Assembly (NCBI GenBank): GCA_030693535.1
Contig: JAUYAL010000064.1
Location: 170,400 to 234,399, forward strand
DNA: 64,000 nucleotides
Reading direction: 5' to 3'
Source of the DNA: Methylotenera sp.
Lineage (GTDB): Bacteria > Pseudomonadota > Gammaproteobacteria > Burkholderiales > Methylophilaceae
Below the pieces are notes generated by a model. The model saw only the letters and a list, made by a program, of their open reading frames with translations. It did no database searches and had not been told where the DNA came from. Made by a program: the position numbers and the translations under genes. Shown here piece by piece: positions 1 through 10,225 of this stretch; the stretch's first letter is position 1; each line of letters begins with the position of its first letter.

Positions 1-659
1 GACAGAGAATTTTGATAATCTGAACCTGGTCTAGCCTGCTTGTATAGTCGTGGTACGGTCTCAAGGTTATGATTCATTACATCTGGCGGTGCATTATTTA
101 AAATTTGCATGGCTATGTCCAACCGACCACGAAAATCTGGCACGAGTATTTCAATTCTAATGTTACGTGAGTGCGCGCGTACTGCGCTGATGCAATCCAC
201 AAAATGTTGGGCGCCGCCGTCTTTTAAATCATCACGATCAACTGAAGTGATGACTACGTAATTAAGCTTCATTTGCGCGATGGTGCGTGCTAAATTCTCT
301 GGTTCATTTACATCTGGCGGTAATGGTTTACCATGTGCCACATCACAAAATGGACAGCGACGCGTGCAGATGTCACCTAAAATCATAAACGTTGCGGTAC
401 CCCCACTAAAACATTCGCCAATATTCGGGCAGCTTGCCTCTTCGCATACTGTATGCAAATTGTTATCACGCAGTATTTTTTTTATTTCTTGATAACGCAT
501 TGAATCCGGCACCTTCATGCGTATCCATTCTGGTTTACGTTGTATTGGCTGTGGGATAATTTTGATTGGAATGCGCGAAGTTTTGGCGGCATCCCTTTCT
601 TTGACACCAGCGACTTTTGGATCTGTCGTTTTACGATTCAATGTTGGTATTTCAGTCAT
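1..659 (-). CDS. lipA: Lipoyl synthase LipA, N-terminal two thirds (runs off left edge)
   Basis: Radical-SAM enzyme that inserts two sulfurs into protein-bound octanoyl groups to make lipoyl cofactor. Reading the minus strand from the ATG at 659 gives about 219 residues before the window ends; the C-terminus lies outside. Two cysteine sets are visible. [12 protein letters not shown] is the auxiliary Fe-S cluster set, and [10 protein letters not shown] is the C-x3-C-x2-C radical-SAM motif. They are followed by family landmarks such as [10 protein letters not shown] and NHNLETV. The start codon lies inside the 3' end of lipB (8-bp overlap), so translation is probably coupled. It is the last visible gene of the dacA-DUF493-lipB-lipA run. 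Identification is firm; only the end is unseen. Confidence 0.95.
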   Translation of the reverse strand, partial: MTEIPTLNRKTTDPKVAGVKERDAAKTSRIPIKIIPQPIQRKPEWIRMKVPDSMRYQEIKKILRDNNLHTVCEEASCPNIGECFSGGTATFMILGDICTRRCPFCDVAHGKPLPPDVNEPENLARTIAQMKLNYVVITSVDRDDLKDGGAQHFVDCISAVRAHSRNIRIEILVPDFRGRLDIAMQILNNAPPDVMNHNLETVPRLYKQARPGSDYQNSL

Positions 660-1281
660 GCTTTCGTCCATCTGCTAATTTCGTAAGGAGCGTTGCTATT
701 AATTTCTCACCCATTTTATGACTAGCGGTATTGATGTTTAAGTCTTTAGTCTGTGTGACTTTTAGTCCAACGTAACCACATGGGTCTATTGCGTTGAATG
801 GCTTTAAGTTCATGTTTATATTAAAACTTAGACCATGATAACAGTAATTATTTTTAATGCGTAACCCAAGAGAAGCGATTTTTTCATCATTGACATACAC
901 GCCAGGAGCATCTTGTTTGGCTATAGCATAGATGCCATATTCAGCTAGTAGATTGATGATGACACTTTCTAGTAGAGTCACTAGTTTACGCACATTCAAC
1001 TGATGGCGTTTGAGGTCTAGCAAAACATATACAATGAGCTGCCCAGGCCCATGGTAGGTTATTTTTCCACCACGGTCAGTCAGCACTAAAGGGATATCAG
1101 GATTATTTGGTATTCGTATGTTCTTGCGATTTAAGCCTAAGCTGTAAACAGGACTATGCTCTGTGAGCCATATTTCATCAGGAGTTTCTTCTGAACGAGT
1201 CGCAGTAAACTTTTGCATGGCGTGCCACACCTCTTCAAAATCAGTAAGCCCTAAGTGTCTGACTTTTATAGGTGCCGACAT
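652..1281 (-). CDS. lipB: Octanoyltransferase LipB
   Basis: Moves octanoate from acyl carrier protein to lipoyl domains, giving LipA its substrate. The 209-residue length is normal. The catalytic pair is present: Lys134 in EKIASLG and Cys168 in DPCGY, close to the E. coli Lys135/Cys169 pair. The substrate-site stretch [12 protein letters not shown] (residues 70-81) is also intact. It starts 5 bp after the DUF493 gene and overlaps lipA by 8 bp, so the three genes very probably form one transcript. Nothing unusual in the sequence. Confidence 0.97.
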   Translation of the reverse strand: MSAPIKVRHLGLTDFEEVWHAMQKFTATRSEETPDEIWLTEHSPVYSLGLNRKNIRIPNNPDIPLVLTDRGGKITYHGPGQLIVYVLLDLKRHQLNVRKLVTLLESVIINLLAEYGIYAIAKQDAPGVYVNDEKIASLGLRIKNNYCYHGLSFNINMNLKPFNAIDPCGYVGLKVTQTKDLNINTASHKMGEKLIATLLTKLADGRKHD

Positions 1282-1286
1282 GCGAT

Positions 1287-1580
1287 CTAAAGCGAATATT
1301 TAACCAGTGGATGCGCGCTGATGCTTCGGTAAATATCATCCAACTGAGCCTGAGAGCTTACATGCACGTCGCACGTCAGGCTAGTGTATTTGCCCCCAGA
1401 ACTGGCGCGCATTTCAATTTTAGAAGCATTGAAAGTCGGTTCTATTGCTTGAATTAGCTCAACAATTGTTTGCGCAAACCCATCTTGAGTTTCGCCCATG
1501 ACTTTTATAGGGAAGTCGCAAGGGAAGTCAATTAAGGGTGTTGTCTTATCTACATTTAAATCTTGTTTTATATCAGCCAT
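1287..1580 (-). CDS. DUF493 (YbeD-type) small protein
   Basis: A 97-residue protein with the DUF493/YbeD pattern: FPCDFPIKVMG near residue 20, a middle segment matching the family's helix, and the closing VSSQAQLDDIYRSISAHP-type region ending in KYSL. Members have a small ferredoxin-like fold, and a regulatory role has been suggested from structure; the function is not established. Its position between dacA and lipB is the same as in E. coli (dacA-ybeD-lipB-lipA), which supports orthology. It begins 11 bp after the end of dacA. Confidence 0.88.
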   Translation of the reverse strand: MADIKQDLNVDKTTPLIDFPCDFPIKVMGETQDGFAQTIVELIQAIEPTFNASKIEMRASSGGKYTSLTCDVHVSSQAQLDDIYRSISAHPLVKYSL

Positions 1581-1591
1581 AATTTTAATCG

Positions 1592-2770
1592 CTATTGTAA
1601 TAGCAATTTAATTGAGTCCCATGCACGGCCTAAAATGCCAGCAGTATCAATAGATTTAGCTGCAACCAAATTGCGTTCATCAATCACTTTGCCATTCAAA
1701 GTAAATTTAACATGACCAATCACTTGCCCCTTTTTAATGGGAGCAATTAAAGGTTGTCTGCTAGACATAACAGCTTTCACATTGGCATAATCACCTTTAG
1801 GCACGGTTAAGAATAAATCCTCTGCTACCGTCGAAGCTACTTGATTTTCATTGCCCTTCCAGACCTTGAGTTGATTGATGCTCTGCCCCTGTTTGTAGAC
1901 CAACTTTGAATCAAAATACTGAAATCCATAGTTGAGTATTTTTTGGCTTTCTGTTGCGCGGGCAGCATCTGTTGCTGCGCCTAACACTACAGAAATACGA
2001 CGAACTTCATTGCGTTTTGCTGTTGAAATTAAACAATAGCCAGCACTTTCTGTATGACCAGTTTTCATGCCATCCACATTAGGATCTAGCCACAGTAGAC
2101 GGTTGCGGTTTGGTTGGGTAATTTTATTGTAGGTATATTCCTTGACTGAATATAAACGTTTGTATTGTTCTGGAAAGTCGTGAATTAAGGCGGTGGCAAG
2201 TATCATCAAATCATCCGCTGTGGTGTAATGTTGCGCGTCTGGTAAGCCTGTCGCGTTCATGAAATGGGTATTTTTCATTCCTAAACGTTGCGCTTCTTTA
2301 TTCATCATTTCTGCAAATTGTAATTCTGTACCAGCAATGCCTTCAGCTAAAGCAATAGAAGCGTCATTGCCTGACACAATAATCATGCCGTGTAATAAAT
2401 CGTCAACGGTAACTGGAGTTAGCGGCTCAATAAACATTTTAGAGCCCTCAACTTTCCAAGCAAGCTCACTTACTGGCAACGTTTGCGTGAGAGATAAATG
2501 ACCATTTTTTAGCGCTTTAAAGCTTAAATAAGCAGTCATTATTTTAGTGAGTGAGGCTGGCTCTACGCGCATATTACTTTTTTGTGAAGCAATGACGTGA
2601 CCACTGTTGAAGTCTTTCAGTAAATACGCTTTCACTGCTAAATTAGGTGGCGGTGCGATTTGCGCACTGTCAGCTTTCGCCAGTGGAGATAATGTCAATG
2701 TTATTAGGCTAAGACTTGAAATAACAGCAAATTGCGTTATTTTTAATAGGTTATGAGTCATTTTTTGCAT
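1592..2770 (-). CDS. dacA: D-alanyl-D-alanine carboxypeptidase (PBP5/6 type)
   Basis: Low-molecular-weight penicillin-binding protein that removes the terminal D-Ala from peptidoglycan pentapeptides in the periplasm. An N-terminal signal peptide (about residues 1-34, ending in LAKA) precedes the S11 peptidase domain with SLTK (Ser73/Lys76), SGN (133-135) and KTG (236-238). A beta-rich C-terminal domain follows, and the extreme C-terminus (GRAWDSIKLLLQ) looks like the amphipathic membrane anchor of PBP5. Length 392 is normal. The ATG at 2761 is an alternative start; neither has a clear ribosome binding site. It lies downstream of rlpA in the envelope cluster. Confidence 0.95.
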   Translation of the reverse strand: MQKMTHNLLKITQFAVISSLSLITLTLSPLAKADSAQIAPPPNLAVKAYLLKDFNSGHVIASQKSNMRVEPASLTKIMTAYLSFKALKNGHLSLTQTLPVSELAWKVEGSKMFIEPLTPVTVDDLLHGMIIVSGNDASIALAEGIAGTELQFAEMMNKEAQRLGMKNTHFMNATGLPDAQHYTTADDLMILATALIHDFPEQYKRLYSVKEYTYNKITQPNRNRLLWLDPNVDGMKTGHTESAGYCLISTAKRNEVRRISVVLGAATDAARATESQKILNYGFQYFDSKLVYKQGQSINQLKVWKGNENQVASTVAEDLFLTVPKGDYANVKAVMSSRQPLIAPIKKGQVIGHVKFTLNGKVIDERNLVAAKSIDTAGILGRAWDSIKLLLQ

Positions 2771-2790
2771 GGGATGTGATTGAGTACGAT

Positions 2791-3849
2791 TTATTGATTA
2801 ATGATGAGTGTAATAATATTTAGTTGCCTACGGATTTTAGCGGCCGAGCTATCAGCCTCTTTTTTACTTGCATAAGGCCCAAGCTTTACGCGGTAAAGGC
2901 CGTTATTATACACGTTAGCAATGCCTACATTTTCGACCAAGTCTAAACCTTGAATTTTTTTCTGCAACAATTCACCATTGGCTTCATTTTTAAAGGCACC
3001 TACTTGTATATAATAGGGCGAACTTAAAGTAGAAGTCGCAGAAATAATGGCTGGCTTCATTGTTGTTTTTGAAGCAGGCGTTGTAACTACAGCCGCAACA
3101 GCAGGTGCCGACTCAACTATAGCAGGTGTATTCTCTTCTGCTGGATTAGTCTGTAATGTAGATGCTTGCATCGCCTTGTTGTTAGACATATTTTGCAAGG
3201 CTTCCGCACTGGTGTCTATTGTTTCGACTTCAACTAAGCCACTGCCCTGCTTGATTAAGCGCAGTTGATAGGCGGCAGCATAGGATAAATCAATTAATCT
3301 ATCTCGCTTGAACGGGCCTCTATCATTGATGCGAACAATCACAGAGCGTCCATTTGCTGGGTTAGTCACCTTGGCATAACTTGGGATGGGTAATATAGTA
3401 TGCGCGGCAGACATGGCATACATGTCATAAATTTCACCCGTTGATGTTTTTTTGCCATGATAGCGCTTGCCATACCAAGAAGCCATACCCTGTTTTTTGT
3501 AAGGTGCATAAACGGTCATCGGCGTGTAACTTTGACCTAATGCACTATAAGGCCTATTAGCTCGTTTAGATGGCGACTCTGTTTTTAAAGACGCACTCGG
3601 AATGCTATCAATATCAGCAGGAGCATTTTCACCAGGACCATCATCTAAGTAATAACCACCGGATGTTGGTTTTGCATCAGAATTGGAACTAGTGCTTGAA
3701 GATTGACTTGCTGGAGTTTCAATGGTTTTTTGTTTGGGTTCTGGCCTGTGAGTTGGTCTCATAGGGCTATTTGCAACACAGCTAGCTAAAAATGTAATGC
3801 ATATTAATAGTGATAGTTTCTTTACGGTACCCGTTGTAAGATTCGTCAT
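2791..3849 (-). CDS. rlpA: RlpA family septal lytic transglycosylase, lipoprotein with SPOR domain
   Basis: RlpA proteins cleave denuded glycan strands at the septum. The N-terminus is a lipoprotein signal (LLICITFLASC, lipid Cys near residue 24), then a Pro/Ser-rich linker, then a double-psi beta-barrel domain around residues 120-215. That domain contains GMASWYGKRYHGKKTSTGE, the His-containing segment MSAAHTILPIP and the Asp loop VRINDRGPF. The last 75 or so residues (YYIQVGAFKNEANGE onward) are a SPOR domain binding septal glycan. The start ATG overlaps the rodA stop by one base (TAATG), a coupling arrangement. Catalytic landmarks look intact. Confidence 0.94.
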   Translation of the reverse strand: MTNLTTGTVKKLSLLICITFLASCVANSPMRPTHRPEPKQKTIETPASQSSSTSSNSDAKPTSGGYYLDDGPGENAPADIDSIPSASLKTESPSKRANRPYSALGQSYTPMTVYAPYKKQGMASWYGKRYHGKKTSTGEIYDMYAMSAAHTILPIPSYAKVTNPANGRSVIVRINDRGPFKRDRLIDLSYAAAYQLRLIKQGSGLVEVETIDTSAEALQNMSNNKAMQASTLQTNPAEENTPAIVESAPAVAAVVTTPASKTTMKPAIISATSTLSSPYYIQVGAFKNEANGELLQKKIQGLDLVENVGIANVYNNGLYRVKLGPYASKKEADSSAAKIRRQLNIITLIINQ

Positions 3850-4943
3850 TAAGTAGCCACCAGTTTCTTATGTGTTTGTATGCTCATTAGTATACCTAGG
3901 CTTAAGCACAGCATTACCATAGAAGTGCCACCATAGCTTATCAATGGTAAGGGTACGCCAACAACTGGAAGAATACCACTGACCATGCCCATGTTAACAA
4001 ACGCGTAAGTGAAAAAAGTCAGAGAAATGCTACCAGCCAATAACCTTCCAAAGGTAGATTGTGCTTGAGATGCAATGACTAGGCCGCGAAAAATAATCAA
4101 ACTGAAGAGACCAAGCAATAGCAAATTACCTAATAGCCCAAATTCCTCGCTAAACACGGCGAAAATAAAATCAGTCGTGCGTTCTGGTAAAAAGTCTAAT
4201 TGTGTTTGTGTACCATTTAACCAGCCTTTGCCGATCGTACCGCCAGAGCCAATCGCAATAATCGCTTGTATGGTATGGTACCCCGAACCAAGAGGGTCTT
4301 GGGTGGGATCAAATAGCATCTCGATACGGCGTCGTTGATAATCGTGTAACAGAGACCATAATATGGGCGTAGATGCTGCAAACGTAATGCTAGCACCGAC
4401 TAGAAGCTTCCAGCTCAGCCCAGCTAAAAACAAGACATAAAAACCAGAAGCGGTAATGAGTAATGACGTGCCTAAGTCGGGCTGCTTCATTATTAGTCCA
4501 ACAGGAATGACTAATAATAAAGTGCCTATAGCAAAATCAGATGTCCTAGGTTTACTTTCTTGTTTTGAAAAATACCAAGCAAGCATCATAGGCATTGCGA
4601 TACGCATGATTTCAGAAGGTTGAATATGAACTGGGCCTATATCGAGCCAGCGCTGCGCGCCATGGCTAATGTGTCCGAACAAAGCAACGCCGATTAGCAG
4701 TACAACACCAAGTAAATAAAGAGGTATGGCGATACGTTCTAATTGGCTAGGAGCAATATTGGCTGCTGCCCACATAAAACTCAATGCCACAATAATGTTA
4801 ACGCCCTGCGCATATACGCGAGAAATGTCTTGACCAGAAGCACTATAGAGTACAAATAAACCAACCATCAATGTAAAAAATAAACATGCCATTAAAAATG
4901 GATCAATGTGTTTAAGAAATAGCTGCAATAGTTTGCTAATCAT
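3849..4943 (-). CDS. rodA: Rod shape-determining glycosyltransferase RodA
   Basis: SEDS-family peptidoglycan polymerase of the elongasome, partner of PBP2. The 364-residue protein has about ten hydrophobic segments. Family signatures are seen: RWLDIGPVHIQPSEIMRI in the middle, KQPDLGTSLL, and near the end GVPLPLISYGGTSM. The catalytic-type Asp of SEDS proteins is expected in the extracellular loop carrying FLPERTTDFIFAVFSEEFG, which is present. It overlaps the end of mrdA by 8 bp and the start of rlpA by 1 bp, so the operon is tightly packed. Confidence 0.96.
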   Translation of the reverse strand: MISKLLQLFLKHIDPFLMACLFFTLMVGLFVLYSASGQDISRVYAQGVNIIVALSFMWAAANIAPSQLERIAIPLYLLGVVLLIGVALFGHISHGAQRWLDIGPVHIQPSEIMRIAMPMMLAWYFSKQESKPRTSDFAIGTLLLVIPVGLIMKQPDLGTSLLITASGFYVLFLAGLSWKLLVGASITFAASTPILWSLLHDYQRRRIEMLFDPTQDPLGSGYHTIQAIIAIGSGGTIGKGWLNGTQTQLDFLPERTTDFIFAVFSEEFGLLGNLLLLGLFSLIIFRGLVIASQAQSTFGRLLAGSISLTFFTYAFVNMGMVSGILPVVGVPLPLISYGGTSMVMLCLSLGILMSIQTHKKLVAT

Positions 4944-6894
4944 GCAATTCTTCTTCAGGTATTGGTTGTGGTTTAGGTATGTTTTGTGCTGTATTGCCGG
5001 TAGCGTTTAAAGGCATGCTCTTTTCATCCTTTATCGCTTCAGGTTCAGGTGATTTACCTAATAAATAATAATCCATTACTTTTCTGGCAATTGGTCCTGC
5101 AGCCGAGCCACCATGACCACCATTTTCAACAATTACCGCAAGTGCGATTGTAGGGTCATCTGCAGGCGCGTAAGCGATAAATAAAGCGTGGTCGCGATGA
5201 CGCTCATTGATGTTTTTTTCATCATATTTTGCATTTTGCTTGATGCCTATCACTTGTGCTGTTCCAGTTTTTGCGGCAATGCTGTAGCCCGCATTTGCGC
5301 CAACACTTGCTGCAGTGCCGCCAGGTAGCGTTACATCAATCATGCCTTGTTTAACAATCTCTATGTTTTCTGGTTTGAATTCAATTTTATCTTGTATGAT
5401 CGGTGAAATGATCTCACTTTCGCTTGTCATAGCTTTTTGAATTTTAGCCAGTAGATGAGGCTTCATTGATATGCCTTTATTGGCTAATGTAGCAGTGGCT
5501 TGCGCTAACTGAAGTGGGGTGGCTAAAGTATAGCCTTGCCCAATACCAACAATGACCGTTTCACCTTGATACCATGGTTGTTTAAAACGGCGCATTTTCC
5601 ATTCTGGAGTAGGTAGTAGGCCCCCATTCTCACCCTGAATATCTATGCCGGATTTCCGACCAAAACCAAAGTGGCGAACAAATCCAGTTAATCTCTCTAT
5701 ACCCATCTCCAGTGCCAAACCATAAAAAAAAGTGTCACAAGAAATCGTAATTGCACGCTGCATATCAACGATGCCATGCCCACTAGGTTTCCAATCCCTA
5801 TATCGGTGGCGACCATTAGCTATGGTGAAGTAGCCCTGATCATGGATAGCGAATGGTGGTGTGCGCTTGCCATTTTCTAATCCTGCCATGGCGACAAATG
5901 GTTTGAAAGTAGAACCTGGTGGATAAATACCCCGAATTGGCCGGTTAACCAAAGGTTTGTCTAATGATTCGTTAAGTAATTTCCAGTTATCAACATCAAT
6001 GCCATCTACAAATAAATTGGGGTCAAACGTTGGTTGGCTGACATAGCTCAACACTTCTCCTGTTTTAGGATTGATTGCAACAAGCGCACCACGTCGGTCG
6101 CCAAAGGCGGTTTCAGCGATTTCTTGTAATTTACTATCAATCGATAAAGTGAGATTATTGCCGGGCACAGGGGGAGTGCTAGAAATCACGCGGACTGCGT
6201 GACCGTCGGCATCGGTTTCAACCTGCTGAAAACCTGTAGTGCCGTGTAGCTGGCGCTCATAAAATTGCTCTAGGCCACTTTTCCCTACATGGTCAGAGCC
6301 TTTGTAGTTAGACAAATCACCAGATTTTTCAAGATTGATTAAATCCTTGTCATTGATACGTCCGATGTAACCAATCACATGCGCACCAAGTTTACCTAAA
6401 GGGTAATGCCTAAATAGGCGAGATTTTATTTCTACGCCTGGAAAACGATAGTGATTGACGGCAAAGCTGGCGGCTTCAACTTCGTTAAGATGAGTGCGTA
6501 TCGGTACACTTTCAAAGTTACGGCTTTCATGGCGCAGTTTATTAAAACGTTTTCTGTCTAGTTTACTTATTTCAACTAGTTTACCGAGGTCAGCAATAGT
6601 AGATTCAAGATTACCAATTTTTGATGGGGTGATTTCTAAGGTGTAGACAAAAAAATTGTGCGCCATTACTACGCCATTTTTATCCAGTATTAGGCCGCGG
6701 TTAGGCACAATGGGGACAAGCGAAATACGATTATTCTCTGCAAGTGTTTGATAGTGTGCGTATTGTTTAATTTGTAAGTAAGAAAAGCGAAAAGCTAGCA
6801 AGCTAAAAAGTGCCAATACAACAAAGGCAGTGAAACCTAGTCTTAGCCTAAAGTAATGTTGCTCATATTGGAAGTTTTTAAGTTCAGCGCGCAT
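4936..6894 (-). CDS. mrdA: Penicillin-binding protein 2 (elongasome transpeptidase)
   Basis: Class B PBP that crosslinks new side-wall peptidoglycan together with RodA. The order is a short cytoplasmic start, one membrane anchor (about 19-41), a PBP dimer domain, then the transpeptidase domain. The active motifs are STFK (328-331), SCD (385-387) and KTGT (542-545). The 652 residues include a Pro-rich C-terminal tail. It follows mreD by about 50 bp and overlaps rodA by 8 bp, matching the usual mreBCD-mrdA-rodA arrangement. Identification is unambiguous. Confidence 0.97.
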   Translation of the reverse strand: MRAELKNFQYEQHYFRLRLGFTAFVVLALFSLLAFRFSYLQIKQYAHYQTLAENNRISLVPIVPNRGLILDKNGVVMAHNFFVYTLEITPSKIGNLESTIADLGKLVEISKLDRKRFNKLRHESRNFESVPIRTHLNEVEAASFAVNHYRFPGVEIKSRLFRHYPLGKLGAHVIGYIGRINDKDLINLEKSGDLSNYKGSDHVGKSGLEQFYERQLHGTTGFQQVETDADGHAVRVISSTPPVPGNNLTLSIDSKLQEIAETAFGDRRGALVAINPKTGEVLSYVSQPTFDPNLFVDGIDVDNWKLLNESLDKPLVNRPIRGIYPPGSTFKPFVAMAGLENGKRTPPFAIHDQGYFTIANGRHRYRDWKPSGHGIVDMQRAITISCDTFFYGLALEMGIERLTGFVRHFGFGRKSGIDIQGENGGLLPTPEWKMRRFKQPWYQGETVIVGIGQGYTLATPLQLAQATATLANKGISMKPHLLAKIQKAMTSESEIISPIIQDKIEFKPENIEIVKQGMIDVTLPGGTAASVGANAGYSIAAKTGTAQVIGIKQNAKYDEKNINERHRDHALFIAYAPADDPTIALAVIVENGGHGGSAAGPIARKVMDYYLLGKSPEPEAIKDEKSMPLNATGNTAQNIPKPQPIPEEELHD

Positions 6895-6947
6895 GCTTAA
6901 ATATTAATTGTGATGACTTTAGACATCTTGTTTTATGGAAATAGACG

Positions 6948-7430
6948 TCAAATTCTACGTGTGCGAGTACCGGTATTTAAACCAAGTACTATAGTGGCAA
7001 TAAACCATAAAAGAACACCAGTTAGGCTCGGTAAAAAGTAAGCCCAGCCTATAAACTGTGCCCCAGTAAAAGTTTTTAGTATCAATAATATGACTTGGGA
7101 GATTAAGAGTAGCAAAAATACATAAAATAGTTGTTGTGTGCCGTTAAATAAAACGAGTCTCCGTTGATAACTAACAGCAAAGAAAGCTGTCACGGTATAC
7201 GCCATTGCATATTGGCCGAAAATACCGCCTGTTGCCAAATCTACAAATAACCCGACAAACCATGCTGTGCCTACGTTACATAAATTAGGTGCACGTATCA
7301 GCCAAAATATGATGACTAGCAACATAAAATCAGGACGGATTTTTAAGGCAATACCGGACCATGGTAGTAATAGGCAAATAAATGCCAATATAATCGATAG
7401 ATAAATAGACTTAAGCTTACTCGGGTGCAT
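6948..7430 (-). CDS. mreD: Rod shape-determining protein MreD
   Basis: Small inner-membrane elongasome protein that works with MreC. It has 160 residues with five or six hydrophobic segments and the family motif around residues 28-60 (LRPDFMLL-like KIRPDFMLLVIIFW, then GLFVDLATGGIFGQYAMAYT). It overlaps the 3' end of mreC by 14 bp, implying coupled translation. Sequence conservation in this family is low, so the call leans partly on position between mreC and mrdA, but both lines agree. Confidence 0.93.
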   Translation of the reverse strand: MHPSKLKSIYLSIILAFICLLLPWSGIALKIRPDFMLLVIIFWLIRAPNLCNVGTAWFVGLFVDLATGGIFGQYAMAYTVTAFFAVSYQRRLVLFNGTQQLFYVFLLLLISQVILLILKTFTGAQFIGWAYFLPSLTGVLLWFIATIVLGLNTGTRTRRI

Positions 7431-8445
7431 GGCTTATGCCTGTATTATTCGATGCTGTTGAATTAATTGGTTTTTTTTGAACTTGTTCGGGACCTAACTT
7501 TTCGGTCAATTTAGTCTGAGCAGTATTTTTTGTAGATTTTGGCGTACTTAGTGTAACTGCTGGCTTACTATCAGGCAGGATATCTTGGTGTGGAATGCTG
7601 ACCAAAAGTACTTGCCTATAATTTTCCACTCCGCCTGTTGGGTTGCAAACGATGCGAGCAAATGGTGAATCTGATGTAATCTCGATTTTTTTAACGGTAG
7701 CTACAGCAAGGCCGGCAGGATAAACACCATCGATGCCAGATGTCACCAATTTATCACCTTGTTTGATGTCAACATTAGTGGGTAAATAAGGCAAGTCTAA
7801 TGTGCTATCGCGGCCATGACCAAATGCAATAGCGCGTAAGCCGTTACGTTCTATCTGTATTGGTATCGCTAAAGATTTATCGGTAATAAGTGTAACTTCA
7901 CTACTTAACGGATAAACACGAGTAATTTGCCCAATTACCCCAGTCGCATCAACCACCGCTTCGCCGGCAGAAATGCCATGTGTTTCGCCGCGATTAACAA
8001 TAATTTTTTTGCTGAATAGGTCTCGGCTGACATGCATAATTTCAGCCACGGTACTATTTTCTTTAATGGCTTTATTGGTATTTAACAGCAGACGAAGATT
8101 ATTATTTTCTAGTGTAAGTGTGTTGAGCTTTTGCAATGATATATCTTGCAGAAGCGTATGTTGCTTTAATCGCTTATTTTCTTTCAACAGATAATTATGC
8201 GTTGAGAAATACTCCCCTGTATCACGGTACAATTCAGAGGGTGTATTTGCTAATAGTTGAAGTGGGTGCAATAGGGTTTGTAGGTTTTGACGCACGGCGT
8301 CTAAATATTGTAAGCGCGAGTCAATTGCCATTAATGCTAGCGAGAGCCCTGAGAAAAAAGCAAGACGAGCAAATGCACTTAGGCCATGCACAAAAAATGC
8401 AGGGGCTTGTTGTTGCTCAATTGTATTATTAAAACCGCGTGCCAT
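7417..8445 (-). CDS. mreC: Rod shape-determining protein MreC
   Basis: Bitopic periplasmic scaffold of the elongasome. An N-terminal membrane helix (about 24-42) is followed by a coiled coil (about 75-110, LLKENKRLKQHTLLQ-type heptads). A beta-barrel domain then carries VIVNRGETHGISAGEAVVD and VTSGIDGVYPAGLAVATV. The C-terminal 60 residues are a Pro/Thr/Lys-rich low-complexity tail, which some betaproteobacterial MreC proteins carry. Length 342. It is separated from mreB by 186 bp holding two hairpins, so expression may differ from mreB. Confidence 0.95.
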   Translation of the reverse strand: MARGFNNTIEQQQAPAFFVHGLSAFARLAFFSGLSLALMAIDSRLQYLDAVRQNLQTLLHPLQLLANTPSELYRDTGEYFSTHNYLLKENKRLKQHTLLQDISLQKLNTLTLENNNLRLLLNTNKAIKENSTVAEIMHVSRDLFSKKIIVNRGETHGISAGEAVVDATGVIGQITRVYPLSSEVTLITDKSLAIPIQIERNGLRAIAFGHGRDSTLDLPYLPTNVDIKQGDKLVTSGIDGVYPAGLAVATVKKIEITSDSPFARIVCNPTGGVENYRQVLLVSIPHQDILPDSKPAVTLSTPKSTKNTAQTKLTEKLGPEQVQKKPINSTASNNTGISHAPE

Positions 8446-8548
8446 TATTTAAGCCGTGCTTAATATCTCTTTAAATAGAATTTTTATGATTAAAAAGTAA
8501 ATCTTGAAACTAAGTAGTATCTATCCTGATTTTAATCGTTTTTATGTA

Positions 8549-8575
8549 GTTTAGGCCGCATTACACGGCCTAAAC
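8549..8575 (-). other. Perfect 10-bp hairpin between mreB and mreC
   Basis: Arms GTTTAGGCCG (8549-8558) and CGGCCTAAAC (8566-8575) are exact reverse complements around a 7-nt loop. Neither strand has a run of T after the stem, so it is not a classical intrinsic terminator. It sits in the mreB-mreC gap and could stabilise or process the mreB transcript, or bind a regulator. The structure is seen directly; the role is inference. Confidence 0.6.
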
Positions 8576-8594
8576 AGTCTTGCTGATTACATCA

Positions 8595-8621
8595 AATAGC
8601 CACTTAAAACTAAGTGCTATT
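8595..8621 (-). terminator. Hairpin just after the mreB stop (partial terminator candidate)
   Basis: The arm AATAGCCACTTA (8595-8606) pairs with TAAGTGCTATT (8611-8621) with one bulged base and a 4-nt loop. In the direction of mreB transcription it begins 10 bp after the stop codon. The following bases are only weakly T-rich (TTTGATG), so termination is probably incomplete if it occurs. Together with the second hairpin it could lower mreCD expression relative to mreB. Confidence 0.45.
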
Positions 8622-8631
8622 TAGGCTCAAT

Positions 8632-9777
<1,146 letters not shown>

Positions 9778-9888
9778 TCACGTTGAAAATTAAGGGGTGT
9801 TGGCAACTTAATTGTAACGAGTGATTGAAACAAGTGACTCATTTTGAACATTAAAATGTATTTATTAAAGAATTCGGATTAATGAAAT

Positions 9889-10203
9889 ATGGCATTAAGC
9901 ATTGAAGACATTAAAAAAGTAGCGCACTTAGCGCGCATTGAAGTGAGCGAAAGTGATGCTGTAGCGACTCTCGCTAAACTAACGGGAATTCTTAGATTGA
10001 TTGAACAAATGCAGGCGGTTGATACCACAGGCATAGAGCCGATGTCACATTCTCAAGATTTAAGTCAGCGTTTGCGCGAAGATGTGGTGACTAAATCCAA
10101 TTTACGAGACGAATTTCAAAAGAATGCACCTTTACTTGGAAATGGCTCATCAGAACTAGCCGTATCAGCTGGTTTGTATCTTGTGCCTAAGGTGATTGAG
10201 TAA
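9889..10203 (+). CDS. gatC: Asp/Glu-tRNA(Asn/Gln) amidotransferase subunit C
   Basis: Small scaffold subunit of GatCAB, which converts misacylated Glu-tRNA(Gln) and/or Asp-tRNA(Asn) to the correct aminoacyl-tRNA. 104 residues, with the family opening [17 protein letters not shown] and later [22 protein letters not shown]. First of three collinear genes gatC-gatA-gatB, with gatA 22 bp downstream. Normal length. Confidence 0.96.
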   Translation: MALSIEDIKKVAHLARIEVSESDAVATLAKLTGILRLIEQMQAVDTTGIEPMSHSQDLSQRLREDVVTKSNLRDEFQKNAPLLGNGSSELAVSAGLYLVPKVIE

Positions 10204-10225
10204 GAACTTAAAATAAGACTTAAAT

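Noticed and set aside
280..492. Plus-strand ORF of 70 codons
   Set aside because: It lies antisense to lipA, whose translation has conserved Fe-S cysteine motifs.
8136..8432. Plus-strand ORF of 98 codons opposite mreC
   Set aside because: Antisense to a well-conserved gene; its translation has no recognisable family features.
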